A stretch of DNA of 64,000 nt, from contig DASWEY010000022.1 of NCBI GenBank assembly GCA_036394575.1, positions 4,902 through 68,901 of the forward strand, given 5' to 3'. Shown here piece after piece: positions 30,222 to 39,382 of this stretch. Source of the DNA: UKL13-2 sp036394575. Lineage in GTDB: Bacteria; Pseudomonadota; Gammaproteobacteria; Burkholderiales; Usitatibacteraceae. The translations under genes were made by a program, and so were the position numbers. How positions within the stretch are numbered: the first letter of the stretch is position 1; each line of letters begins with the position of its first letter. Below the pieces are notes generated by a model. It was given only the letters and a program-made list of their open reading frames with translations. It was not told where the DNA came from and did not search any database.

Positions 30222-32513
30222 TCAAAATGCACGGCCCAGCAAAAACTGGAAACGCTCCACACGATCATTGGGATTAACGCTCAACGGCTTGGCCAGGCTG
30301 AACTTCAGCGGACCCACCGGAGAATACCAGCTCATCGAGAAGCCGAACGAAGAGCGCAAATCCCGGAACGTCACTCTCTGGTCCGCACCGAATACATTAC
30401 CGGCATCGATGAATGCCGACAAGCGCACCGATTTATCCTTCACGCCCGGTATCGGGAACAAGATTTCAAGGTTGCCGACCAGGCGCTTGTTGCCGCCCAG
30501 AAATTGATCGGTAAATGGATCGCGTGGACCGAGCGAGCTTTGCTCGAAGCCGCGCACCGAATCAACGCCGCCGGCATAGAAATTCTTGAAGAATGGAAGA
30601 GGCTTGCCGCCGTAACCATTGGCAAAACCATACTCCACATTGGAGTAAAAAACCAAGGGACCCCAGATCGGCCGCAAGTATTGGGCCTGAGTGTCGACGC
30701 GATAGTACTTTACATCGCTGCCGGGCAGCCCCGCCTGGCCGCCGATGGAGAGCAAATAGCCACGCGTCGGGAAGTAGATGCTGTCGCGCGTATCGCGCGA
30801 ATAGCCGACCGAGCCCCGGTAGGTATTGCTGCGGCTGCCGAAGGTATTGACGTAATCGATATAACGCTGCGGGCTGGCGGCATCCACCACGATATTGGTC
30901 AATTCCCAGCCGAGGCCGAAATTCACGGCATCATACTCGGTGACGGGAACGCCGAAAGTCACTCCAAGGCCGGAAGTGGTTGACTTGTACTCGCCCGTCA
31001 CCAAGGAGGCCGTATCCAGAGAACGATGGTAAGCATCGAAACCGCGTGAAATACCATCCGCCGTCCAGTAGGGATTGAGATAGGAGACCTGATAGGCCTT
31101 GCTGACTGTACCACTGCTAACCTGGAACGACAGCTGGTTGCCGCTGCCGAAAATATTGGCCTGCGACACCGACGCCGACAGCGTCAGGCGATCATAGGCG
31201 GAATAACCGACGCCGAACTGCAGGCTGCCGGTATTGCGTTCCTTGACGGTTACATTCAGATCGACCTGGTCATTGGTGCCGGGCACTGGGGGCGTTTCGA
31301 CCGTTACCTCCTCAAAGAAGCCGGTGCGATCCAGGCGCTCCTTGGAACGGTTGATCTTGTCGATCGAGTACCAGCCGGCTTCCAGTTGGCGCATCTCGCG
31401 GCGTACGACTTCGTCGCGGGTACGGGCGTTGCCCTGCACATTGATGTGCCGGATGTAAACGCGGCGGCCCGGGTCGACGAAAAAAGTGAATGCCGCGGTG
31501 CGTTTTTCCTTGTCGAGTTCAGGCACCGGGTTGATATTGGCAAAGGAATAGCCGTCATTGGCCAGGCGATCCGTCATCAATTTTACCGAATTGACTATCT
31601 TTCCCCTGGAAAAAACCTCGCCAGGCTTGATCAGCAGATACCTGCGCATTTCTTCCTCGGAAATCTTGAGGTCCCCGCTGAACTTGATATCCGAAACCGT
31701 GTACACCGGGCCTTCGGTGATGTTGACGGTGATGTAGATCTTTTCCTTGTCGGGGGTGATCGACACCTGGGTGGAATCAACTGAGAATTCCAGATAGCCC
31801 TGATTCAAATAAAAAGACTTGAGTTTCTCCAGGTCGCCCGACAGTTTTTGTTTCGAGTACTGGTCGTCCTTGGTGAAAAACGACAACCACCCACCGGTCG
31901 ACAGCTCGAACTCCTTGAGCAGGGTTTTCTCGGAGAACGCCGAGGCGCCGATGATATTGATATCGACGATCTTCGACACTTCACCCTCGTCGATATTGAA
32001 CGCCAGCGAAATGCGGTTACGCTCCAGCGGCGTCACCGTAGTCTGCACTTTTGCGGAATAGAAACCACGGCTGGTGTACTGACGCTTGATTTCCTTTTCG
32101 GCCCGATCCAGCAGGGAGCGGTCGAATATTTTCGCCTCGGCGATGCCGGCCTGCTTGAGGCCGTCCTTGAGATTCTCCTTGGTGAATTCCTTGGCGCCGG
32201 TGAGATCAATTTGGGCAATCGCCGGACGCTCAATCACAAACACCACCAGTACATCGTTCTCGACTTCCAGGCGCACATCGGAATAAAAGCCGGTGGCATA
32301 AAGCGCCTTGATCGCGGCTGAGGCCTTGTCGTCATCCATTTTTTCGCCGACCTTGACCGACAGATAACTGAACACCGTACCGGCCTCGGTACGCTGCACG
32401 CCTTCAACACGGATGTCACGAATTACAAAGGGCTGGATCGCGAACACGGCCATCGAAAACAAAGAACTCAACAACGCCGCAAGCAGTTTTGATGTGGGGC
32501 GAACAAATTGCAT
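30222..32513 (-). CDS. bamA: Outer membrane protein assembly factor BamA
   Basis: Core of the BAM machine that folds beta-barrels into the outer membrane. 763 aa: signal peptide (about 1-24), five POTRA domains (about 25-420; IRDIRVEGVQRTEAGTV opens the first) and an Omp85 barrel (about 425-763) with the loop-6 motif VRGFEQ and a terminal Phe (LLGRAF). The start is ATG 32513; an in-frame GTG at 32531 also exists and the ribosome site is weak for both. It stands between rseP and skp, the conserved order. Confidence 0.96.
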   Translation of the reverse strand: MQFVRPTSKLLAALLSSLFSMAVFAIQPFVIRDIRVEGVQRTEAGTVFSYLSVKVGEKMDDDKASAAIKALYATGFYSDVRLEVENDVLVVFVIERPAIAQIDLTGAKEFTKENLKDGLKQAGIAEAKIFDRSLLDRAEKEIKRQYTSRGFYSAKVQTTVTPLERNRISLAFNIDEGEVSKIVDINIIGASAFSEKTLLKEFELSTGGWLSFFTKDDQYSKQKLSGDLEKLKSFYLNQGYLEFSVDSTQVSITPDKEKIYITVNITEGPVYTVSDIKFSGDLKISEEEMRRYLLIKPGEVFSRGKIVNSVKLMTDRLANDGYSFANINPVPELDKEKRTAAFTFFVDPGRRVYIRHINVQGNARTRDEVVRREMRQLEAGWYSIDKINRSKERLDRTGFFEEVTVETPPVPGTNDQVDLNVTVKERNTGSLQFGVGYSAYDRLTLSASVSQANIFGSGNQLSFQVSSGTVSKAYQVSYLNPYWTADGISRGFDAYHRSLDTASLVTGEYKSTTSGLGVTFGVPVTEYDAVNFGLGWELTNIVVDAASPQRYIDYVNTFGSRSNTYRGSVGYSRDTRDSIYFPTRGYLLSIGGQAGLPGSDVKYYRVDTQAQYLRPIWGPLVFYSNVEYGFANGYGGKPLPFFKNFYAGGVDSVRGFEQSSLGPRDPFTDQFLGGNKRLVGNLEILFPIPGVKDKSVRLSAFIDAGNVFGADQRVTFRDLRSSFGFSMSWYSPVGPLKFSLAKPLSVNPNDRVERFQFLLGRAF

Positions 32514-32554
32514 CAATGGGAACCTGTGCACCGGCCGTGGCGGTAACGGGAGAC

Positions 32555-33919
32555 TTAACCCGCGACCAGGCGATGAATATCGTTATAAAAAGCGAAGGCC
32601 GTCAGACCCAGCAGCAGTGTCAGGCCGACTTGCTGGCCGATTTCCATCACGCGCTCGGACACCGGGCTGCCCGTGAGAAGCTCGGCCATATAATACATCA
32701 ACTGCCCTCCGTCCAAGACTGGGATTGGCAGCAAATTGAGCACTCCCAGACTGATGCTGATCAGCGCCAGAAAGCCCAGATAAGGTATCCAGCCCAGTTG
32801 CGCGGATTGACCCGCGTAATCGGCGATCGACAGCGGGCCGGACAGGTTCTTCCAGGAAATATCGCCGCTGATCATGCGGCCCATCATCTTTACGCTGAAA
32901 ACCGACATTTCCAGGACCTTGCTGAAACTTTGCCCAATGGCGTCAAGCGGCCCATAGCGGACGATGGTATTAAGCCTGTCCGCGAGGAGGCGGTCCACGC
33001 GGGGACGAATGCCAATCCCCCAGAAGGTGCGCCCGCCTTCAGTCATGGACTCGGGGGTAACCGACAATGCGATCTCGGCGCCGTCGCGTTGCACCCGCAG
33101 GGGAAATGAGTTGCCGGGATGCGCCTTGATCAGCGCGACCAGTTCTTCCCAGCGCGAGATTGGCTTGTCCCCGCCGGCGACGATGCGATCTCCCGGCCGC
33201 AGACCGGCTTTTGCCGCGGCCCCATTCGGGGTGACCACATCCAGCACCGGCTCAATTTTCAGCCGATAAGATGCCATCCCCAACTTGCCCAGAAAATCCT
33301 TGTCGAGGTCCGCCTTGTCGATCCGCGCCATGGACAGATGCTTGATACTGCGATGACCCGTGGCTTCCTCGACCTCGATATCGACCGTTTCGTGCCTGAC
33401 GGCCGCTTCCAGCAGGGCCAGGCGGGCATCGCCCCAGGTTTGCACTTCGCGCCCGTCAACTTGGGTAATCAGGTCGAACTCGGCAAAGCCGGCATTGGCG
33501 GCAACACTGGCCGGCGCGGGCTGGGCCAGATAGGGCTTGGTGCCGGGCACCCCGCTGATGAACAGCACCCAATAGAAAGCGATAGCCAGCACAAAATTGG
33601 CGAGCGGTCCCGCCGCGACGATGAAGATACGCTGCCACACCGATTTGCGGTTGAAGGCGCGCGGGCCATCGTCCGGCCCGGCACTGCCATCGCGCTCATC
33701 GGCCATGCGCACATAGCCGCCTAGCGGCAGCGCCGCGATCACCCATTCGGTCTGGTCGGGCCCGACACGCTTCAGATACAAAGGCCGGCCGAAGCCAATC
33801 GAGAAACGCAGGATGCGCACGTCGCAGAGTCGCGCCGCCCAGTAATGGCCCAATTCATGAAAGGTGACCAGGACGCCGATGGCAAGCAGGAATGCGGCAA
33901 TGGTGATGAGTAGGGACAT
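32555..33919 (-). CDS. rseP: Site-2 protease RseP
   Basis: Intramembrane zinc protease that cleaves the anti-sigma factor RseA and remnant signal peptides in the envelope stress pathway. 454 aa: HExxH in the first helix (TFHELGHYWAARL), two PDZ domains (about 120-290), and the third metal-ligand motif NLLPIPVLDGGQL near the C-terminus. It lies 41 bp before the bamA GTG alternative and 38 bp after dxr. The ATG is preceded by AGG inside a short GTAAAC..GTTTAC palindrome. Confidence 0.96.
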   Translation of the reverse strand: MSLLITIAAFLLAIGVLVTFHELGHYWAARLCDVRILRFSIGFGRPLYLKRVGPDQTEWVIAALPLGGYVRMADERDGSAGPDDGPRAFNRKSVWQRIFIVAAGPLANFVLAIAFYWVLFISGVPGTKPYLAQPAPASVAANAGFAEFDLITQVDGREVQTWGDARLALLEAAVRHETVDIEVEEATGHRSIKHLSMARIDKADLDKDFLGKLGMASYRLKIEPVLDVVTPNGAAAKAGLRPGDRIVAGGDKPISRWEELVALIKAHPGNSFPLRVQRDGAEIALSVTPESMTEGGRTFWGIGIRPRVDRLLADRLNTIVRYGPLDAIGQSFSKVLEMSVFSVKMMGRMISGDISWKNLSGPLSIADYAGQSAQLGWIPYLGFLALISISLGVLNLLPIPVLDGGQLMYYMAELLTGSPVSERVMEIGQQVGLTLLLGLTAFAFYNDIHRLVAG

Positions 33920-33957
33920 GTAAACCTGTTTACAAATCGGGCCCGTTGGAGTGCGGG

Positions 33958-35160
33958 TTAGAGTTCGGATCGGGCATTGCGTTCCGCAATCAGCGCGCGC
34001 GCGCCGCGGCGGCCGAATTCGTCGGCGGCGAAAATGTCGTCCAGCGAAACGGCTTCGCTGATTGCGGCGCGCGACAGCACGTCATCGATCACGGTGGGAA
34101 TTCCCAGGAAATCCAGCTCCTGCGCAAGGAACGCGGCCACCGCGACTTCATTGGCGGCGTTCAGGACCGCGGGCGCGGTGCCGCCGCGCCTGAGGGCGTC
34201 ATAGGCCAGTTGCACGCAGGGGAAACGCGCACGGTCCAGCGTCTCGAACTCGAGCTTGCCGGCACGCGCCAGGTCGAGCGCGGAGACGCCGGCCTCGATG
34301 CGCTCGGGAAAGCCGAGGCCGTAGGCAATCGGCGTGCGCATATCCGGGTTGCCCAGCTGCGCGATCACCGAGCCATCCAGATATTCCACCATCGAGTGGA
34401 TGATGCTCTGCGGGTGGATCAGGACATCGATCTGCGCGGGCGCCGCATCGAACAGCCAGCGCGCCTCGATTACTTCCAGCCCCTTGTTCATCATCGTCGC
34501 CGAATCCACCGAAATCTTGCGTCCCATCACCCAGTTGGGGTGGGCGCAGGCTTCATCGGGCGTGATGCGGGCAAGCGTGGAAAGCGGCCGGGTGCGGAAC
34601 GGGCCGCCCGAGGCGGTCAGCACGATGCGCCGCACACCCACCGCTGACAAACCGCTGGCGAAGCCGCGCGGCAGGCTCTGAAACACCGCATTGTGTTCGC
34701 TGTCGATCGGCAGCAAAGCGCCGCCGGTTTTTTGTCCTTCGTGCGCGGCGTCCATGAACAGCTGCCCGGCCATCACCAGCGCTTCCTTGTTGGCCAGCAG
34801 CACGGTCTTGCCGGCGCGGGCCGCAGCCAGCGAAGCGCGCAGGCCGGCCGCGCCGACGATCGCCGCCATCACGGTCTGCGTCTGCGGATGCGCGGCAATG
34901 GTCTCCAGCGATTCGGCGCCGGCCATCACCTCGGTGCTCACACCCAGCACGCCGAGCCGCGCGCGCAATTGCTCGGCGCGGGCAGCATCGGGAATGACGG
35001 CGTATCGCGGCGTGAATTTCCGGCACTGCTGCGCCAGCTCCTCGATGCGCGAGGCGGCGGACAGGGCAAACACGCGAAAACGGTCCGGGTGGCGCGCGAT
35101 CACATCGAGTGTGCTCACGCCGATCGAACCGGTGGAGCCGAGAATGGTGACGTTTTTCAT
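33958..35160 (-). CDS. dxr: 1-deoxy-D-xylulose 5-phosphate reductoisomerase
   Basis: Second step of the non-mevalonate isoprenoid pathway; NADPH-dependent. 400 aa: Rossmann loop ILGSTGSIGVSTLDVI at the N-terminus, NKEALVMAG, the metal-site block DSEHNAVFQSL, and SVDSATMMNKGLEVIEA. The ATG at 35160 overlaps the cdsA stop by 4 bp. The pathway feeds undecaprenyl phosphate, whose synthase uppS is two genes upstream. Confidence 0.97.
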   Translation of the reverse strand: MKNVTILGSTGSIGVSTLDVIARHPDRFRVFALSAASRIEELAQQCRKFTPRYAVIPDAARAEQLRARLGVLGVSTEVMAGAESLETIAAHPQTQTVMAAIVGAAGLRASLAAARAGKTVLLANKEALVMAGQLFMDAAHEGQKTGGALLPIDSEHNAVFQSLPRGFASGLSAVGVRRIVLTASGGPFRTRPLSTLARITPDEACAHPNWVMGRKISVDSATMMNKGLEVIEARWLFDAAPAQIDVLIHPQSIIHSMVEYLDGSVIAQLGNPDMRTPIAYGLGFPERIEAGVSALDLARAGKLEFETLDRARFPCVQLAYDALRRGGTAPAVLNAANEVAVAAFLAQELDFLGIPTVIDDVLSRAAISEAVSLDDIFAADEFGRRGARALIAERNARSEL

Positions 35161-36002
35161 GAATGGGCCAGCAGCATGATATAGAGTCCCGCGATCGGCA
35201 ATGCCGAGGTCAGGGCGTCGATGCGGTCCAGAACGCCGCCATGGCCGGGCAGCAGCGACGATGAATCCTTCAAGCCGGCACCGCGCTTCATCCACGATTC
35301 GAACAGATCGCCCAGCACCGAGATCGCGGCCAGCAGGAGGAACAGCAGCAGCAGCCATAGACCCTGCGCATGCAGCACGCTTGCCCAATTGGCGCCCGGC
35401 GCCGTTTGGGTCAGCGCCTGCCAGACAAAGAAATATGCGCTCACGCCAATGAGTCCGCCCAGCGCACCTTCAACGGTTTTGCCGGGACTGATCGACGGCG
35501 CGAGCCTGGTCCGGCCAAGGGCTTTGCCGACAAAATAGGCGGCGATGTCGGCGACCCAGACGATGGCAGCAAAACTCAGCAGCAGCCATGGATTGGCATC
35601 GCGCAGCGTCAGCAGCGCGAACCAGGTCGGGAAGATCACGACCCAGCCGACCGCGGCGCCGAGCGCCGTCGAACGCGGATGCCAGTTTTTTGCCAGCCAC
35701 AGCGGCGCGGCAAGCAGCCAGAACGCCGCGGCAGCGACAAATGCAGCGACGGCCAGCGCGTCGAAGCGCACCGGGAATATCCGCAGATAGGCGGCCAGAA
35801 TCAGCGCGGCGATCAGCCCGGACAGGAGCAGAAAGACCAGCTTGGCGCGCGGCGTCATTTGGCACAGGCGGCTCCATTCCCAGCAGCCGGCCAGCACAAT
35901 GCCCAGCGTGAACAGGGCCCAGGCCCAGGCGGGAAAAGCGAACAGGGCAAGCAGCACGACCGGCAGCATCAGCAGCGCCGTGATAATCCGCGTTTTGAGC
36001 AT
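35157..36002 (-). CDS. cdsA: Phosphatidate cytidylyltransferase
   Basis: Makes CDP-diacylglycerol for phospholipid synthesis. 281-aa membrane protein with about eight helices; the C-terminal family signature is intact (SWMKRGAGLKDSSSLLPGHG, then GVLDR). The start is ATG 36002, 14 bp after uppS. The frame continues upstream antiparallel to uppS, but that extension is not CdsA-like. It overlaps dxr by 4 bp. Confidence 0.96.
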   Translation of the reverse strand: MLKTRIITALLMLPVVLLALFAFPAWAWALFTLGIVLAGCWEWSRLCQMTPRAKLVFLLLSGLIAALILAAYLRIFPVRFDALAVAAFVAAAAFWLLAAPLWLAKNWHPRSTALGAAVGWVVIFPTWFALLTLRDANPWLLLSFAAIVWVADIAAYFVGKALGRTRLAPSISPGKTVEGALGGLIGVSAYFFVWQALTQTAPGANWASVLHAQGLWLLLLFLLLAAISVLGDLFESWMKRGAGLKDSSSLLPGHGGVLDRIDALTSALPIAGLYIMLLAHS

Positions 36003-36016
36003 GCGCGGGTGATCGC

Positions 36017-36877
36017 TCAGGCAGCGGGAATGTCGGCTGCGCGCATCGGGGGATTCGCGGCATGCAGCTGTTCGCTGGTGCGGCCGAAGCGGCGTTCGCG
36101 ATCGCGGTAAGACTCGATGGCCTTGAGCAGGCTGGCGCGATTGAAATCGGGCCACAGTTCGGGGGTGAAGTAGAACTCGGTATAGGCGAGCTGCCACAGC
36201 AGGAAATTGCTGATGCGTTCTTCGCCGCCGGTGCGGATGAAAAGATCCGGTTCGGGCGCGTAGCTCATCGACAGATGCTGTGCCAGGTCGGCCTCGGACA
36301 ATTCGGTAAACTCCAGCATTGGCGCGGCTTCCGGAGCATTTTTGCCCTGCGAGGCACGCCAACGCTGGAGTTTGGCTTCCTGCGCCTTCGCTGCGGCCTT
36401 GTTCACTGCCTGCAGAATGTCCCAGCGTCCGCCATAGTTGGCGGCGATCGTCAGGGTCAGCTTGGGATTGTCGCGCGTCAGTTCTTCGGCCTTGGCGATC
36501 ATCTCGCGGATGCGCGCGTCGAAGGGCGACAAATCGCCGACCACGCGGAAGCGAATCCCGTTCTCGTGCAGCTTGCTCACTTCATTTTCAAGCGCACGCA
36601 GGAACAGCTGCATCAGCACCGACACCTCGTCGGCCGGGCGCCGCCAGTTCTCGCTGGAAAAGGCAAACAGCGTCAAATAGTCGACCCCGAACTCGCCGCA
36701 GGCCTTGACGGTTTCGCGCACCGCCTCGACGCCGCGTTTATGCCCGGCCACCCGCGGCAGAAAACGGTTGCGCGCCCAGCGGCCGTTGCCGTCCATGATG
36801 ATGCAGACATGACGCGGCACCGCACCTACGGCGGGAATCGTTGCGGTCGAACTGGGATGATTGGTGGAATCGGACAT
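36017..36877 (-). CDS. uppS: Undecaprenyl diphosphate synthase (with repeat-encoded insert)
   Basis: Makes the C55 lipid carrier for peptidoglycan and O-antigen. 286 aa, against about 250 in E. coli. Catalytic Asp29 (IMDGNGRWA), FAFSSENWRRP, NYGGRWDI (148-154) and the dimer/diphosphate block DLFIRTGGEERISNFLLWQ are all present, so the enzyme should be active. Between the NYGGRWDI helix and SEADLAQHL there are about 18 more residues than in E. coli UppS. Residues 168-190 are exactly what palindromic repeat copy D encodes. The N-terminus also has a 20-residue Ser/Thr-rich extension. Confidence 0.95.
   Translation of the reverse strand: MSDSTNHPSSTATIPAVGAVPRHVCIIMDGNGRWARNRFLPRVAGHKRGVEAVRETVKACGEFGVDYLTLFAFSSENWRRPADEVSVLMQLFLRALENEVSKLHENGIRFRVVGDLSPFDARIREMIAKAEELTRDNPKLTLTIAANYGGRWDILQAVNKAAAKAQEAKLQRWRASQGKNAPEAAPMLEFTELSEADLAQHLSMSYAPEPDLFIRTGGEERISNFLLWQLAYTEFYFTPELWPDFNRASLLKAIESYRDRERRFGRTSEQLHAANPPMRAADIPAA
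36307..36374. repeat. 68-bp palindromic repeat, copy D, inside uppS coding sequence
   Basis: Left arm TAAACTCCAGCATTGGCGCG, centre GAGCATTTTTGCC, right arm CACGCCAACGCTGGAGTTTG. The arms are near-perfect inverted copies over about 19 bases. It is a member of the same family as the intergenic copies, closest to copy C. The reading frame of uppS runs through it without a stop and yields LQRWRASQGKNAPEAAPMLE in the protein. Confidence 0.8.
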
Positions 36878-36900
36878 GCGTGTTTCGCCAGCGTTGCCGG

Positions 36901-37461
36901 TTATACCGACAGCAGCTCTTTTTCCTTTTCGGCGACCGATTTGTCGACTTCGGCGATAAAGCGATCGGTCAGTTTCTGGATATCGTCCTGGGCGCGCTTC
37001 TCTTCGTCCTCGGAAACGGTCTTCGCCTTCAGTGCATCCTTCAGGTGGTTATTGGCGTCGCGGCGGATATTGCGAATCGCCACCTTGGCGCTCTCGCCCT
37101 CGCTCTTGACCAGTTTGGCCATTTCCTTGCGGCGCTCCTCGGTCAGCGCCGGCATCGGCACGCGGATCATGTCGCCCATCGTCGAGGGGTTGAGGCCGAG
37201 GTCGGAGTCGCGAATCGCTTTTTCGATCACGCTGGCCATTTTCTTTTCCCAGGGCTGCACGGTGATGGTGCGCGCGTCCGACAGGGTCAGATTGGCGACC
37301 TGGGCGATCGGCACCATCGAGCCGTAGTAATCGACCTGGATATGGTCGAGCAGGCCGGTATGCGCGCGGCCGGTGCGCACCTTGCCGAGATCGTTTTTCA
37401 ACGTATCCAGCGATTTGCCCATTTTTTGCTCGGATTGTTTTTTAAGATCCGGGATATTCAT
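36901..37461 (-). CDS. frr: Ribosome recycling factor
   Basis: Releases 50S from mRNA after termination together with EF-G. 186 aa, the standard length; LGKVRTGRAH near residue 27, IQVDYYGSMVPIAQVANLTL and the C-terminal helix ending FIAEVDKSVAEKEKELL are typical. It stands between pyrH (48 bp) and uppS (23 bp). Confidence 0.97.
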   Translation of the reverse strand: MNIPDLKKQSEQKMGKSLDTLKNDLGKVRTGRAHTGLLDHIQVDYYGSMVPIAQVANLTLSDARTITVQPWEKKMASVIEKAIRDSDLGLNPSTMGDMIRVPMPALTEERRKEMAKLVKSEGESAKVAIRNIRRDANNHLKDALKAKTVSEDEEKRAQDDIQKLTDRFIAEVDKSVAEKEKELLSV

Positions 37462-37509
37462 CTGCCTCGCTCCATTGAAATCGCCCGTGCGGCAGCATCA
37501 AGCGCGCAC

Positions 37510-38223
37510 TCAGGCATGCACCAGGGTGCCCTCGTCCTCGCCCATTACCACGCGTTTCAGCGCCCCCTGCTTGAAGATCGAGAACACATTGATCGGCAGT
37601 TTCTGGTCGCGGCACAGCGCGATCGCGGTGGCGTCCATCACTTTCAGATCCTTGATCATGGCTTCGTCAAAGGTAATCGTATGGTAACGCGTTGCGCTCT
37701 TGTCCGTTTTCGGATCGGCCGTATAGACGCCATCGACCTTGGTGGCTTTCAGAACGATCTCGGCTTCCATCTCGCGGCCGCGCAACGCGGCGGCGGTGTC
37801 GGTGGTGAAAAATGGATTGCCGGTGCCGGCCGCGAACACCACCACCTTGCCCTCCTCGAGGTAGCGCATGGTCTTGCCGCGGATATAGGGTTCGACGACA
37901 GGCTCGATATTGATCGCCGATTGCACGCGCGGGATCAGGCCCACCTTGGCCAGCGCATCCTGCAGCGCCAGGGAATTGATCACCGTGGCGAGCATACCCA
38001 TGTAATCGGCGGTGGCGCGGTCCATGCCGGCCGCGCTCGAGGACACCCCGCGGAAAATATTGCCGCCGCCGATGACGATACCGATGGCCACCCCCATATC
38101 GGCCACTTCCTTGATCTCAGCGACGATGCGCTCGATGGTCGGCCGGTTGATGCCGAACGCATCATCGCCCATCAGGGCCTCGCCGGAAAGTTTGAGCAGA
38201 ATCCGTTGGTACTTGGGTGTCAT
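37510..38223 (-). CDS. pyrH: UMP kinase
   Basis: Phosphorylates UMP; a hexameric amino acid kinase-fold enzyme controlled by GTP and UTP. 237 aa: ILLKLSGEALMG at the N-terminus, IGGGNIFRG for phosphate binding, and AAGTGNPFFTTDTAAALR. It follows tsf after a 137-bp gap and precedes frr, the conserved order. Confidence 0.97.
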   Translation of the reverse strand: MTPKYQRILLKLSGEALMGDDAFGINRPTIERIVAEIKEVADMGVAIGIVIGGGNIFRGVSSSAAGMDRATADYMGMLATVINSLALQDALAKVGLIPRVQSAINIEPVVEPYIRGKTMRYLEEGKVVVFAAGTGNPFFTTDTAAALRGREMEAEIVLKATKVDGVYTADPKTDKSATRYHTITFDEAMIKDLKVMDATAIALCRDQKLPINVFSIFKQGALKRVVMGEDEGTLVHA

Positions 38224-38314
38224 GGCTGACCCTCTCCTCGCGCTTTGGGGTTGAACTGTTCGCTACTGTCTGCCGATTGCACGCCACCATCCTGCCGCAC
38301 GATTGTGGCGTTTC

Positions 38315-38341
38315 GATGGCGCAGACCGTGTCCGCGCCATC
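38315..38341 (-). other. Hairpin between tsf and pyrH
   Basis: GATGGCGC (38315-38322) pairs perfectly with GCGCCATC (38334-38341) around an 11-base loop, 20 bp past the tsf stop. No T-tract follows on the minus strand, so this is more likely an RNA processing or stability element than a terminator. The rest of the 137-bp gap shows nothing clear. Confidence 0.45.
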
Positions 38342-38360
38342 CCGCTGCAAGCAACTCCGC

Positions 38361-39260
38361 CTAGGCGCCGGCCGCCGCTTTGGCGGCAGCGGCCGCCTCT
38401 GCCACTTCAGCGGCAAAGTCGGTCACCTTCTTCTCGATGCCCTCGCCCACCACGTACAGCGTGAAACTGTTGACGGTCGCGCCCTTGGCCTTCATCAATT
38501 GCTCGATGGTTTGCTTGTCGTCCTTGACGAAGGGCTGGCCCATCAGCGCCACTTCCTTCATGAACTTGGCAACCGAACCTTCCACCATCTTGGCGACGAT
38601 TTCGGCAGGCTTGCCGGACTCGGCCGCTTTCTGACGGGCGATCTCGCGTTCTTTTTCAACCAGCGCCGCCGGCACATCCGAGGTCAGCAGGGCGACCGGC
38701 TTGGCGGCGGCGATATGCATCGCCACATCCTTGGCCAGGGTCACATCGCCTCCGCTGATGTCGACCAGGGTGCCGATCTTGGCGCCGCCGTGCAAATAGG
38801 ACACCAGGCCGCCCTTGGCGGCCACGCGCACAAAGCGGCGGATCGACAGGTTTTCACCGATCTTGCCGATCAGCGCCTTGCGGGTTTCTTCGACACTGGT
38901 GCCATTGATGGTCAAGGCCGACAGCGCCCCGACATCGGCGGGATTCTGCGTGGCAACCAATTCGGCCAGCTTGTTCGACAGCGCCAGGAAATCGTCGTTC
39001 TTGGCGACGAAGTCGGTTTCGCAGTTCACTTCGACGATGGCGCCCAGCTTCTGGTCGCCGGAAATGTATACCGCCACCACGCCTTCGGCGGCGATGCGCG
39101 AGGCGGCCTTGTTGGCCTTGTTGCCCAGCTTGACGCGCAGGATCTCTTCCGCTTTTTCCAGATCGCCGGCTGCTTCGGTCAGCGCCTTTTTGCATTCCAT
39201 CATCGGCGCGTCGGTTTTCTCGCGCAGTTCCTTAACCATTCCAGCTGTGATTTCCGCCAT
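38361..39260 (-). CDS. tsf: Elongation factor Ts
   Basis: Nucleotide exchange factor for EF-Tu. 299 aa: the family signatures LREKTDAPMMECKKAL (13-28) and ELNCETDFVAKN-like VEVNCETDFVAKND are present. GGA lies upstream of the ATG. Behind rpsB with an intervening terminator/attenuator, as in many bacteria. Confidence 0.97.
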   Translation of the reverse strand: MAEITAGMVKELREKTDAPMMECKKALTEAAGDLEKAEEILRVKLGNKANKAASRIAAEGVVAVYISGDQKLGAIVEVNCETDFVAKNDDFLALSNKLAELVATQNPADVGALSALTINGTSVEETRKALIGKIGENLSIRRFVRVAAKGGLVSYLHGGAKIGTLVDISGGDVTLAKDVAMHIAAAKPVALLTSDVPAALVEKEREIARQKAAESGKPAEIVAKMVEGSVAKFMKEVALMGQPFVKDDKQTIEQLMKAKGATVNSFTLYVVGEGIEKKVTDFAAEVAEAAAAAKAAAGA

Positions 39261-39346
39261 GATCTTTTCCTATTTCAATTGCCGTGATTGCCGCTTGATG
39301 CAGCCAATTGCAACCAGCCGGGCCGGTTGCGGAATCCATGTTTAAA

Positions 39347-39370
39347 AAAAAGGGGCCGGAGCCCCTTTTT
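39347..39370 (-). terminator. Terminator/attenuator between rpsB and tsf
   Basis: 10-bp stem AAAAAGGGGC/GCCCCTTTTT with tetraloop CGGA and an A run that reads as T on the minus strand. It sits 12 bp past the rpsB stop and about 87 bp before tsf, so it would lower tsf relative to rpsB transcription. Confidence 0.9.
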
Positions 39371-39382
39371 CCGTTTGCTGCT

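Noticed and set aside
38315..38341. Terminator between tsf and pyrH
   Set aside because: A perfect 8-bp stem exists but no T-tract follows; kept as a plain hairpin.
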